Assembly (NCBI RefSeq): GCF_008831285.2
Contig: NW_022204867.1
Coordinates: 1-29,620 of the forward strand
Source of the DNA: Nymphaea colorata
Lineage: Eukaryota > Streptophyta > Magnoliopsida > Nymphaeales > Nymphaeaceae
DNA length: 29,620 nt
Direction: 5' to 3'
Positions 9,901 to 19,790 of this stretch are shown here, one piece after another. The position numbers and the translations under genes were made by a program. The stretch's first letter is position 1, and every line of letters begins with the position of its first letter. The notes below the pieces were generated by a model. That model did not search any database, was not told the DNA's origin, and worked only from the letters and a program-made list of their open reading frames with translations.

Positions 9901-11831
9901 ATTTGCTCAATACTTTTAAGTTTCTGCTTTAGAGTGGCCTGCTCACTCTCAACAGACAGTGATTATTGCTCTTTCGCCTTCAGTGCTTTTCTGGCTGTTT
10001 TCTCCTTCTCTTTGGCTTCAGCTGCTTACTTAACGCTTGCCTATAAGTTCCTTCTAAGCTTATCCTGCTGATTCTACTTAGCTACAATTGGCCTTCAACT
10101 TCAATCAGCCTGTTAGAGACATTTTTGTTCTTTTCATCAAGCTCGCGATTAATTCTCTTATAATATTCCACTTGATCCTGGAATTGCTTATTGATTTCGT
10201 TCATATTGTATTCCTTGGCTTGGATAGTTTTCTACAATTGTCGCTAAAGGTATGTCTTTTCGTCGACAAGCGATTTGTTATCCCTGAGGACTTAATTATA
10301 TTTTTATCTGAAGGCTTTTGATTCGTTGTACTCAACTCTTACTGATTAGAGCTATTGAGTCAGAATCTTCTTGTCGTATTCCAGCTTGATCAAATTGCTC
10401 TTTAACTGGTCTGTCTCTCTACTTTGGTCTTTCCTTTCTTCTTCATACTTCTGCAGTTCCCTCTATAGTTTGTCTATCTTTGTCTTGAATTAATCCATTT
10501 TATATTTGTTGCTATTCCGTTCATTCTGGAGTAATTTTTCAAGTTCGAAGCCTTTATTTTGCATGGCTTTTTACAGATCAGCAACAACCTTCCTCTCTCT
10601 ATCAAGTTGATCTCTTTTGCTGATGAGTTAAATATCTTTTGCATGAAGTTGCTAAAGCTTGGCCTTGCTGTCCTTCTCAAACTATCTCTATCTGCTCTCC
10701 AGCCTGACCTTTAAACTCTCCATTTCCATCTGTAGCTCTCTGATGCGTGTTCCTTCTTAATTGCTTCGGTCGGTTGCCAAATCTCTCATATCTTCGATGC
10801 TCCTGGTGAGACTGCGAACCTTGTCTTCAAGCATTTTTATAGTTGCTTCTTTCTTGTTGATATCTTCTCTCAGATAGCCATTATCGACTTATTTTTGCTG
10901 CAGTATGCTCATCTGCGCCTGCAACTATTTAATCTTGTTGTTTTTCTCAGTTAGGGACTTCTCCTGTTCATCAGACTTTAGCTTGAGCCTCATTATTTCC
11001 AATTTTAAATTATTTTAAGTGTTCTCCAGTGCCAAGCGTTTATTGAGTTATTGTTTGCTTATCTCAGCTTCTTTTTTGTATTTTTCCTTCAATTTCTGAT
11101 AGCCTTATCTATAGACTTCAGCTTCCATCGCTTTTTCTCTTCCGATAACTCCGGACTAGCCAAGATCGAATCCGTTATATGAAGCTGGATCGACTCCATA
11201 ATTGACATTGACTCTGGGGTGATTTTAGATTTTTGATAGGCTGTTTGGGGAGGCAGAAGTCGGCTCCTGCTTTTGGTTTCCCAGTCATGCTTAGGTCCGT
11301 TGTTGTGGAGGGGAAACTGATACTCGGATTTTGACTCTAAGATTCGAGTGGGATTGTTTCTATAGGGCGAAAGATCAATATCAGGGGCGTCTTTGCGATA
11401 AGGAACTTCTCTTTGCAGTGTGCTCTTGCGATCATAAGGAGCAATGCTTTTGCCAGTCTTGATGGCAGTGACATGTTCCACTTTGACTTCACAAAAGCTT
11501 CACTGTCGATGCACTTAGAGAGCGAGAGGACGAGCCTTTCCCCTTCCGACCGTACCAGTTCAGCCTTGTAGAGTTTGATGACTGCAGCGATGTATTTAGC
11601 TCCTTTGTCGGTGAGTAGGTTGACGGTGAGTTCGAAGCAATCGCGATTGGTTTCATCCTTGAGGATGAGTTCTTGGTTAAAGACGAAGCGGTTGTCCTCG
11701 GACGGAGGTGATTCCCCAGTGATCAGCGAGCCCAAGTGCTCTATCTTCATGCGACAAGGAAACTTCACCTTCATCTTGACCGATAGAAGGCACAGCTGGT
11801 ATTCGTAGATCTATCGCTATGGCTCAAACAT
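6924..11831 (-). CDS. Giant NT-C2 coiled-coil protein
   Basis: Protein of roughly 1,610 residues. The first 130 or so resemble an NT-C2 (EEIG1/EHBP1-type) domain (YEYQLCLLSVK, FVFNQELIL, CFELTVNLLTDKGAKY), a membrane- or Rab-associated beta-sandwich. A Pro/Ser/Lys linker follows, then over 1,300 residues of coiled coil full of Glu, Lys, Leu and Gln, the Gln mostly TAA/TAG. Such architecture suits a tether or scaffold in trafficking or the cytoskeleton (inference). The start is ATG 11831, after which the C2 begins at once; the stop is TGA 6924-6926. An intron at 11137-11156 (20 nt) is supported, and one of 17 or 23 nt is likely around 11480-11505. Single missing bases would mend the frame near 10085, 9770, 7410 and 7366. 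One in-frame TGA sits at 8182-8184 within good coiled coil. Confidence 0.85.
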
Positions 11832-12225
11832 ATTTATTCAATTATTATTGCACCAAATAAACACGGCCCAAACTCAAGATATATCATCTCGGAGATTTTC
11901 AAAAATTGTTTACTGAATTATTTTCAAGCTCAAATCATAAATTCAAAATGCCGATGGAAGCCATGCTTAAGTGATTATCATCATTATTATTGGATATGGC
12001 CTGTTAAAGTGGTCAAATATCTCATGGAATAAAAATTCCGAAAATCTAAGGATAAGCTATGATGGCGAATATGCAGTCCTCTGTTGTGCGGGATCAATCC
12101 GTCAACATTCAGCAACATTTCCAAGTTCTTTTCAAATGATGATCAGGTTTGCGTTGTGTGTTATCATGGCTCAGGCTAACGTACATTGGGTTCATCACTT
12201 CAACATTAAAATTATAATTTCGGAT
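11832..12225. promoter_or_regulatory. Divergent intergenic region, 394 nt
   Basis: This is the longest non-coding gap, between the divergent starts of the giant coiled-coil gene and NUBP1, and presumably holds both promoters. A frame continuous with NUBP1 is open back to 11971 but its translation is Ile-rich and unlike the family. I see no repeat, RNA gene or recognisable operator in it. Confidence 0.5.
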
Positions 12226-13222
12226 ATGGATAAGGAAGTACCTGAGAACGCCAATGAGCACTGCCCTGGCGCGAATTCTTCAGCAGCCGGTAAAGAGTCT
12301 GCCTGCAAGGGATGCCCCAATCAATCCGTTTGCGCCTCTGGAACACTCGAAGTCAATCCTGCCATCGCAGTAATTGCCGACAAGCTAAAATCTATCAAGC
12401 ATAAGATCCTGGTGCTTTCTGGCAAGGGAGGAGTAGGCAAAAGCACAGTAGCCACCCAATTAGCGCTTCTGCTTTCCCAAAAGCACGAGGTGGGACTTCT
12501 TGATGTGGACATATGTGGTCCTAGTGTGCCCACTATGCTCGGCCTGGTCGGCCAGGAAGTCCATCAAAGCAACGCAGGATGGTCCCCCGTCTTCGCTGGC
12601 GACCTTGCAGTCATGTCCATCGGTTTCCTCCTCGGCAATCAAAACGATGCAGTCATCTGGCGTGGTCCCCGCAAGAACGGCCTCATCCAGCAGTTCCTGC
12701 AGGAAGTCAACTGGGGCGACCTTGACTACCTCATCATCGACAGTACACTCGCTAATAACGCAGCTCCTCCGGGAACCTCAGACGAGCACCTCTCCTTGTG
12801 CAATTTTTGAAGTGCGGATAAAACGACGGGGCGATTGTTGTTACAACTCCTCAGGAAGTGGCCTTGGCTGACGTCAGGAAGGAGCTGAGCTTCTGCGTTA
12901 AGACCGGCATTCCTATCATCGGTGTGGTGGAAAATATGAGTGGCTTCGTATGCCCTAATTGCAAATGCCAGGCAGATCTCTTCTCAGCTTCATCTGGAGG
13001 AGCTACCAAGATGTGCGAGGAGTTTAAATGTACATATCGATTAAGTAAGGCCCGCTAATTTGCAAAATCCCCTTGGATCCTAAGATACAGGCACTGATTG
13101 ATAAGGGACAATCCATCTACGAGTAGGGAATCTAATCACCAGTTATCGAGCGTTACCATGAAATGCAAAGATGTAATTTTGCTTCTATCTTAGTCTTGAC
13201 TTCCAAGCTGCCACCACAATGA
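12226..13222 (+). CDS. NUBP1: Nbp35/NUBP1 cytosolic Fe-S scaffold NTPase
   Basis: Predicted protein of about 318 residues of the Mrp/NBP35 P-loop family. It assembles 4Fe-4S clusters in the cytosolic CIA pathway, normally with Cfd1. Residues 1-50 hold the Nbp35-specific Cys motif (NEHCPG, then [14 protein letters not shown]), which separates it from Cfd1. The deviant Walker A is GKGGVGKS. Later come [14 protein letters not shown], the [13 protein letters not shown] block, [14 protein letters not shown] with its CxxC, and [12 protein letters not shown]. Introns are 12743-12763 (21 nt, splitting IDTPPG) and 13030-13049 (GTACATATCGATTAAGTAAG). One base is missing near 12798, in HLSLVQFLKC, probably a collapsed GG. 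I chose ATG 12226 because [15 protein letters not shown] matches the family start. The C-terminal extension after the conserved core is unusual in sequence and may contain another splice. Confidence 0.92.
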
Positions 13223-13344
13223 TCTTTATCACCTCGTTTCTTCAGTGATCCCATATTTATCACTTTGAAAAACCCATCAATCTACATTATTCATATTCTA
13301 TCTCTGACTATCCCCAACATACAATAAGTTATTAAATAATCTAA

Positions 13345-14350
13345 TCAGTTTCGACTTCTGTAGCGCTTAACCTCATCAGTTATGATGTCCTGCAGAATGA
13401 GGGTGATACAGACGTGGGGTGCGATTCGAAGATAAAAAGTGGGATATCCCACCCACAGATGCGTGAAACCTTCACGAGCGACTGTCTTGCCCATGGCATC
13501 GAAGATGTTTCTGTAGGGGAAGGTTCCATCAGGCAACTTCTTCATCTTTTGCAGCTTGGTCTTGGCGTTATCGAATGGCAGACTGCAGAAGGAGGAGAGG
13601 AATCCTGAGATCATACTGGCTCTACATCAAGAATTTTTACATGATGCGCACCTCTAATGTTTCCTGCTTTGTTCCAAGATAATCGAGCACTTTTTCCTTA
13701 GCTTCGTCGTAACTGGCAAGCATTGCCAGGTTGAGCACGACTGCTCTAATGACTGTAGGCGTGCACCTCTCCATAGTCCTGCCACTCCGTCCTCCTTTGC
13801 GATTTGTCTAAAGGCATCGAAGACGTTTTTGTAGTTTCTGCGCTCTGCGACTGGCAGTTGGTTATCGGCTTGCATGCGGACGAGAGCCAGGTCTGCGGGA
13901 TTGGCGAAGAGGGCGCCGATGAAGCCGGCAATGCTGGCACAGTATCCCTTCTGGAAAAATGAAGCGTTTCTACATATTATCCTCAATTACTCTGTCCCTT
14001 CTCCTTGTTGCGCTTGCCCACTTCTTCGGAGATGGTCTTGTAGATGCCCATACGGGTGGTGGTGTAGAAGATTTGCCTGACGAGGGCGGAGTCAAGTCCG
14101 CGATAGAATCCACGAACTCCTTCCTTCTTGAAGATGTCGCTAGCTGCAGTAAGGAAGTTGGCCTTCTGTTTGCTGTCGTGGAGGCGCCAAGTTCTTCAGA
14201 CTTGAGTTGGATGACGATTTTGATCATATCGACAGGTTGGATCACACAGGTGGCTATCATGCCTGAGAGTCCGCCGATCCAGAAGGGCTGCACGAAGTCC
14301 ACCACTCGCTGGAAGGTGGATTTTTAAATTGGTGCAGAGTTTGATGTCAT
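13345..14350 (-). CDS. Mitochondrial carrier, oxoglutarate/malate type (SLC25A11-like)
   Basis: Predicted inner-membrane carrier of about 322 residues with three repeats and six membrane helices. Signature motifs are QPVDMIK, NPADLALVRMQ and LPFDNAKT, one per repeat. GGLSGMIATCVIQP at the start and SMISGF with SLPFDNAKT near the end resemble the 2-oxoglutarate/malate carrier, which exchanges these acids across the inner membrane. Introns are 13970-13990 (21 nt) and 13622-13640 (19 nt as written). Single missing bases restore the frame near 14192 (after QLKSEE), just after the 13970 intron (an A run) and near 13762 (GLWRGATPTVIRA). The start is ATG 14350 (MTSNSAPIQKSTFQ), whose Gln is TAA. It lies directly downstream of glutamate dehydrogenase on the same strand. 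Substrate assignment within SLC25 is probable, not certain. Confidence 0.88.
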
Positions 14351-14662
14351 TCCAAATTTAATTATACATAGCCGCTCGGAGACCAAACAGACCTACCATA
14401 ATAGATGATGCCAGTTGGCTTGATATATAAAGAGAGAATTCTCCTGAATATTTGTCCATATTTTTTGCACAAAATAAAGCTGCAGAAATGATTACATCAA
14501 TAATTTTTGCATATTTCTTCTTCTAAAACGGTATGAGAATAATGCAGTTTATCGAAAAAAATCTAATAACAAACTCAATATTTTTAGAATAAACTTTTCA
14601 AGTATACTTGTGATTTGGTCCACATTATTATAGCTTATCCTAGATTATGATGATAAATGGGC
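14351..14662. promoter_or_regulatory. Gap between GDH stop and carrier start, 312 nt
   Basis: AT-rich sequence upstream of the carrier gene and downstream of GDH, both on the minus strand. It must contain the carrier promoter and the GDH 3' end. I see no coding frame, repeat or RNA gene in it. Confidence 0.45.
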
Positions 14663-16216
14663 TCAGATATCAATGCCCCTGGTGGTATAATAGTCGTTCA
14701 GCTTGTTAATGGCTAGCACGTAGGCAGCAGTACGCAAGTCCAAGTTTTTAGCTTCAGCCACTTCCAAAACCTCGTTAGTAGCAGTAGACATCACCTACTC
14801 AAGACCTCCGTAGACGATATCCTTCTCCTTGGCACCCTCAAGCAGGGATTTTTCAGCTTGCACGAACTTGTTGTGGTCGATTCTGGTGGCCTTTTCGATG
14901 ACCTCTAGGAAGTTCTTCTTAGATTTTTCCTCCCACTGAGTTGATTCATCTTTACCTTGCGGAGCAGACGACCCCATCTGACGTGCTCGATGTTCTTGAG
15001 CCATTCGAAGTAGCTGACAGTGACACCACCGCCATTGCAGAGGACATCGGGGAGGAAGCTGACGCCCTTCCTGAGGAGGATGTCCTCACCCTTGCGAGTG
15101 GTTGGGCCGTTGGCAGCCTCGACGATCAGCTTGCACTTGAACTTGTCGGCGTTGTTGACGTTGATGGACTGTTCGAAAGCAGCGGGGATGAAGATATCGC
15201 TAAGTGGCAAAAAATGTACCAAGTCTCATAGATGGCTTCCTCGTTGATGAATTCCTTTCCATTGAGTCCAGCAGCGTGAAGGTATCCCTTGGTTCCCTTC
15301 TTCTCGCGCTTGTATCTCCAGAGGTCGTCGGGGTTAATTCCGTCTTCGCAGGTGAAACTGCCGTCGGCTTCAGCGACTCCGATGAGGATGGCTCCTTCCT
15401 CAACAAAGAACTTGCTAGCCCAGTATCCGACGTTACCGAAACCCTGGACAATGAAGCGTTTTCCCTTGAGTCCCTTGGTGACTCCGAGCTTCTTGAGTTG
15501 ATCATCATTGTTGAGGATCTGCTTGGTCGAGTAGAAGACACCCAAACCAGTCGCCTCCTCTCTTCCTCTGATACCGTGGTGGACAATACTCTTTCCAGTA
15601 GTCACACCTGCGTAGTTGATGTCACGGGTGCCGTAAAGGTGGTGATATTGGTCCTTGATCAAAGTCATCTCACGCTCACCAGTACCGATATCAGGTCCCG
15701 GAACGTCGACAGCAGGACCAAGACTAGACTTCTTGCATAGGGCTGTGGTGTAGTTTCTAGTGACGCGTTCAATTTCAGCCTTAGAGAGAGAGCGTGGGTC
15801 GATCTTGATTCCACCCTTGGCACCACCGTAGGGGAGCCCAGCGATGGTATTCTTGATGGTCATGAGGCAGGAGAGTGCTTCCACCTCTTGAAGGTTGATG
15901 CTGCTGGCATAACGCGTTCCACCCTTGGTGGGTAATCTGTGGGTTTTGTGCTGCACTCGGTATGCTTCCACCACCTCGATGAGGCCAGCGTCTAACTATC
16001 TCCAGTAGTACCCGTGCGGAAGGGAATGTTGAATTTAAGTGAGTAGTCGGGACTCTTGAGGAAGTTGAGACGATCCTTGGGAATGCCAGCAGCCTCACCA
16101 GCCTTGTCGAAGTACTCGGAGACCATTTCGAGGAAGGTGGCCTCTCCAGCCACGCTGAAACTGGGGGCGAGACGGCGGGTGAGGAAGGCGTTCCTGGCCA
16201 AGTTGGAGATGAACAT
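14663..16216 (-). CDS. GDH: Glutamate dehydrogenase, mitochondrial
   Basis: Predicted 497-residue hexameric-type enzyme that interconverts glutamate and 2-oxoglutarate plus ammonia with NAD(P). The first 25 residues ([20 protein letters not shown]) look like a mitochondrial presequence. Family blocks follow: [32 protein letters not shown] with the catalytic-region Lys, the [15 protein letters not shown] loop, [14 protein letters not shown] (NAD-binding fold), CDIFIPAA and [15 protein letters not shown]. Three exact 20-nt introns restore these: 15992-16011 (GTACTACTGGAGATAGTTAG), 15200-15219 (GTACATTTTTTGCCACTTAG) and 14936-14955 (GTAAAGATGAATCAACTCAG). No missing bases are needed, in contrast to the carrier next to it. 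The start is ATG 16216, which gives the presequence; the frame upstream is open but not family-like. The gene ends with TGA after YYTTRGIDI. Confidence 0.96.
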
Positions 16217-16452
16217 GAGTGTAATTATATTAATGATTGATAAAGCTGGATATCTTCTGTTGAAAATCCACTTTAGAAAAAAACGCATCCACTCTCATAG
16301 TGAAAAGAAACTGACGAGATTAGTCAGCTTTCCTTTGGACCTCTGGAAACCTTTCATTCCTTCTCTTCATAAAAATGTGATTGGAAAATAGTGGTAGGAT
16401 AAGGCTTTATCTTGATGATATTAGGAATGATGATGATTGGATGATGCGATGA

Positions 16453-17373
16453 TCAGTTGGGGACGACACCGGCATAGGCGCAGACACCGCAGGTGTTTCC
16501 GGTAGCAAGTCTGATGTATCCTGACTCTCCCCATCCAGTTCCCCAGGAGTTCTTGATCTTCCAGGCTCCACCGACGACACCGACCAAGAGGACAGCGTGG
16601 TTGATGCCAGAACCACAGTTGCTGAAGACTCCGGATCTGTAGGGAGACCAGTTGGTGGCATCAACAGTGACGGAGACGGGGGAGTTGTTGATCTGGGATG
16701 AAAGGCCGTTGCATCCGCTGAAGCTGGAGAATCCGCTGATCTTCCAAGCACCACCCTGGGCCTTGCAAGCCTGATCTCTGGCAACATAGGGGTAGGCAGA
16801 CTCGGAGGTGATACCGTTGGCCTTGATGTAGTTGAGGGCAGATGATGGCCATCCACCGTTGCAGCCTTGGTTGCCCTGAGGTCTGGAGCAGTCGACGAGC
16901 TGTTGCTCAGAAAGGTTGGTGTTCTGTCCCTTGAAGAGGAACCATGACTCCAAAACTCCGATGGCAGAGAAAGCCCAGCATGAGCCGCACTGTCCTTGGT
17001 TCTTGACGGGGGTAACCTTTCCTTGGCCGGTCCAGTCAACGTCTCCAATGACTTCGTAGTCGTTGTTGGCATTGATCTCTCCGACCTTGAGCATGGGGGT
17101 GAGGAATCTGGCGGAGAACTCTTCGGTGGTGTAGATGGTGAACTGGTTGACGCCCATCTTGTAGGTCTGGGTGGCATCGGCGTTGTGCTTGTTGATGAGG
17201 ACGAGGTTCTTCTCGAAGATGAGTCTCCTGTATGCTTCCTCTTCGGGGGCCCAGTGGGTGCCGTACTGTCCCTTCCACTCCTCGAAGGCGTCCACCTTGC
17301 TCTCGTTGGCAGTGTAGTACACGGCCAGGATAGCAATTGACAACAGAGATGCAATCAAAACCTGTTTGTTCAT
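16453..17373 (-). CDS. Papain-family cysteine protease (cathepsin L-like)
   Basis: Predicted 306-residue preproenzyme without introns. A hydrophobic signal peptide (VLIASLLSIAILAVYY) is followed by an I29-type inhibitory propeptide with an ERFNIN-like helix (YRRLIFEKNLVLINKHN). The mature C1A domain starts near DVDWTGQGKVTPVKNQG. Catalytic residues are visible: oxyanion Gln126, Cys132 in QCGSCWAF, His259 in INHAVLLVG and Asn275 in KNSWGTGWG, with the GCNGG motif at 170-174. It likely acts in lysosomes or food vacuoles, or is secreted; ciliates use such enzymes for digestion. The start is ATG 17373, directly before the signal peptide; a longer frame upstream lacks a sensible N-terminus. Codons are strikingly C/G-ending compared with the coiled-coil genes, consistent with high expression (inference). 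It has its own 286-nt upstream gap. Confidence 0.97.
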   Translation of the reverse strand: MNKQVLIASLLSIAILAVYYTANESKVDAFEEWKGQYGTHWAPEEEAYRRLIFEKNLVLINKHNADATQTYKMGVNQFTIYTTEEFSARFLTPMLKVGEINANNDYEVIGDVDWTGQGKVTPVKNQGQCGSCWAFSAIGVLESWFLFKGQNTNLSEQQLVDCSRPQGNQGCNGGWPSSALNYIKANGITSESAYPYVARDQACKAQGGAWKISGFSSFSGCNGLSSQINNSPVSVTVDATNWSPYRSGVFSNCGSGINHAVLLVGVVGGAWKIKNSWGTGWGESGYIRLATGNTCGVCAYAGVVPN

Positions 17374-17659
17374 TAATTCTTTATACACGATAGGATTTAT
17401 GATCAGATTTATGTTGAACTCCCACCGAGTCATTCCCTAACTGTCTCCAAACTTAATCTCATTGATTTTAGCCCTTAGAAACACTCCTCTTTACACAGTC
17501 TTTGAGTTTAAAAATTGATAAATATCATTTGGAACATAGATTTTTTCGAATAATTCTGAGCGCTAACGGATTAACGAATCCAATAAAACATAAGCTACAT
17601 ATGTATAACAAGTTGATTAGTTCTCAAACGTAATCACAAGTATTAAACAGTATTCTGAA

Positions 17660-19618
17660 TCAGTTAACATCAAGACGGTAGAAGTTTACCTATGGTCTCT
17701 CTTTACTTTGGCTTAAAACCGCCAAATTCTTGCCACCGCTAAGGAAAGAGGCTTTCGGGCCAATTCCACATCCGAATTCAATAATTCCCTTTGCTTGTAT
17801 ACTGTCCACTTTTCCACTTTCGGTATTTACGATCTTTATGCATTCCTCTCCACAAGGCCAGCACACAATAATGGGCAGTTCTAAGTAAAAGAAGTAATTA
17901 CATGGCTTGGTGGAGCGCTCAAGGACCACCATTTAGATGACTGCATTGCTGCATACAGAAAGAGACTTGCCAGCCTGTCCGCGGTCAATATCAATCACCT
18001 TTACTTTTCCATCTTTGGCGCCAAGTAGCACGATGTCAGGCCTGATCGCCGAGGCGACTAGTGAGCAAATCATTGTATTGTTTTGGATGATGCGTTAGAG
18101 GAACATAGTCTCCACCACTCCCGAACTACCGCGAATCAGCTGCCAGATGCTAAGGGTGTCATCCAATCCGCAAGATATCATTTTGCTAGCGTTTGAGTTG
18201 AGCAGAAGAGCAGTCACTGATGTCTTGTTAGCGGGTAGGTTGTAAGCCAACTTTCCCTCATTAGCCATACTGTAAACGTTGATTGTTTTGTCGTAGCTGC
18301 CAGATGCCAGGCCTCTTCCATCCTGCAAATCAACTATTGCAGTTACTGCTGCTCGGTGGCCTTCAATACGCATCCTCATGTTCCAGCTTGAAGTGTCCCA
18401 TAGCACAATCGAACTGCAGCCATGATCGCTACCTGAGGCGAGGAACTTTTTGCCTCCATGATGAATAAGAGCCAAACGGCAGATACTGGCTTTGTGACCC
18501 CGTAAGTTAGCTAAACGCTGTCCTGAAGAGATTTCATACACATTGATTTGACCATCCTTGCTACCCACTGCCATAACATTGCGAGTAATCTCTAAGCAGC
18601 ATAAAACAATATCTTCTCCTACGCTTTTAAGAGCATGGTATGGTTCCAAAGCCAATGTTTCTCCCCATTCCACACCCACGCTTTGTGCCTCCGCTGACAC
18701 TCGGACAACCTTAAAATCTTCAAGCTTAGACACTGCTGGTTGCGGTTGGCGACGGTCAGCATAGAGGTTATGAGGATTGGGATTAAATGAAGGAACATTA
18801 TATGGTGATTCTTCATAGACTTCTTTGAGGATTGGTTCTTCATCTTTGCGAGTGATTTCGTCAGGTTATCTAATGAACTGATACTTGCTATCGTAAACAC
18901 ACCTTATAGCTTCCTTTATGGTGCCAATGAAATCAGCACTGATTCTTTGGAACTCAGCATTTTGGAAGTAACCGTTTTCGTACTGGGTCAGTATTACCAG
19001 TTAGCGGGTGATCTCTCCAAGCGGAATTATCTTCTCTCTCTGCAGTTCAGCGATGTAGTTCAGCATTTGGTACTTGCGAACTTCGAAGTTATTCTTTTCG
19101 AGGGAACGCATGATGTTGGCGTTGGAGGTAGGAGTATGCTTGGAGAACTCAGAAGTGTCTTTTTTGGGACTGTAGGACGGAATGCTGGTGGCTCTGCGGT
19201 TGAGGTCCATCTCGATTTCCTCTTTCATCTTCTTTATCTGCACGATTTCGGCCTTTAGGGTGGCGTAGCGCTCCATGTAGCGTTTGTATATGCGGTCGAG
19301 CTCCGCCAGAATGGATATCTTCAGGTCGTCGATATTATGTGCGACCTCCTTCTTCAGATGCTCAACCTATAGGACCACTCTGGCCTTTTCCCTCTCGATC
19401 GCCTTCTTGTAGTTGGCCAAGTTGCGTTCCTCGTGTCTGAAGAGTTGATGAATTTCTTCGGGGAAAAGTTCGACTTCCTCCATGAGGTTCCAAAGGTGGT
19501 CGGAGTGGACCGATACGTTGCTGGCGCCGAAGTTGTTTTTGTTTGCAAAGGAGTTTGGAGAGTGATTGCGGTTCATTGCACTCGTCCAAGAACGGTTCTT
19601 GTCGATATTATTTCTCAT
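17660..19618 (-). CDS. Coiled-coil WD40-repeat protein
   Basis: Predicted 652-residue protein in one uninterrupted frame, with no intron or frame break in 1.96 kb. The first 40 residues are Asn/Ser-rich. A long coiled coil follows (about 50-230, for example FRHEERNLANYKKAIEREKA and MERYATLKAEIVQIKKMKEE). A linker leads to a beta-propeller from about residue 320, with recognisable blades containing NVMAVGSKDGQINVYEI, FLASGSDH with IVLWD, RGLASGSYDKTINVYSM and KMISCGLDDTLSIWQL. WD40 propellers bind partners, so this is probably a scaffold; similar coiled-coil/WD40 proteins are numerous in ciliates. Gln is partly TAA/TAG, and the frame continues past several of these to TGA 17660-17662. The start is ATG 19618, the first Met of the coherent region. 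Specific function is unknown. Confidence 0.88.
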
Positions 19619-19790
19619 CTATACTGATGGATATATGATTATGGCCGAGCTATCAAATAAAGCATAATAAAACAAATCTTCATCAAAGATAGGATAAAAA
19701 AGGAGAAATGGTGACATTATCGTTCTGGTATTGATAATGCTTTATAACTGATCAAGCAAATAATGCACTGTGCATAACAGGGATTGATTA

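Noticed and set aside
6900-11831. Region crowded with stops in the standard code, as if a decayed pseudogene
   Set aside because: Reading TAA/TAG as Gln opens one long coiled coil on the minus strand, so the stops are glutamine codons.
11971-12225. 85-codon N-terminal extension in frame with NUBP1
   Set aside because: It is Ile-rich and unlike the family; the conserved Nbp35 start lies at ATG 12226.
15204-15740. 178-codon plus-strand ORF across glutamate dehydrogenase
   Set aside because: It lies antisense to strongly conserved GDH sequence, has no family features and is a codon-bias shadow.
16407-17354. 315-codon minus-strand ORF rich in Ser, Pro and Thr
   Set aside because: It is an alternative frame of the protease gene, whose own frame has all catalytic motifs; the Ser/Pro/Thr excess is typical of a shadow frame.
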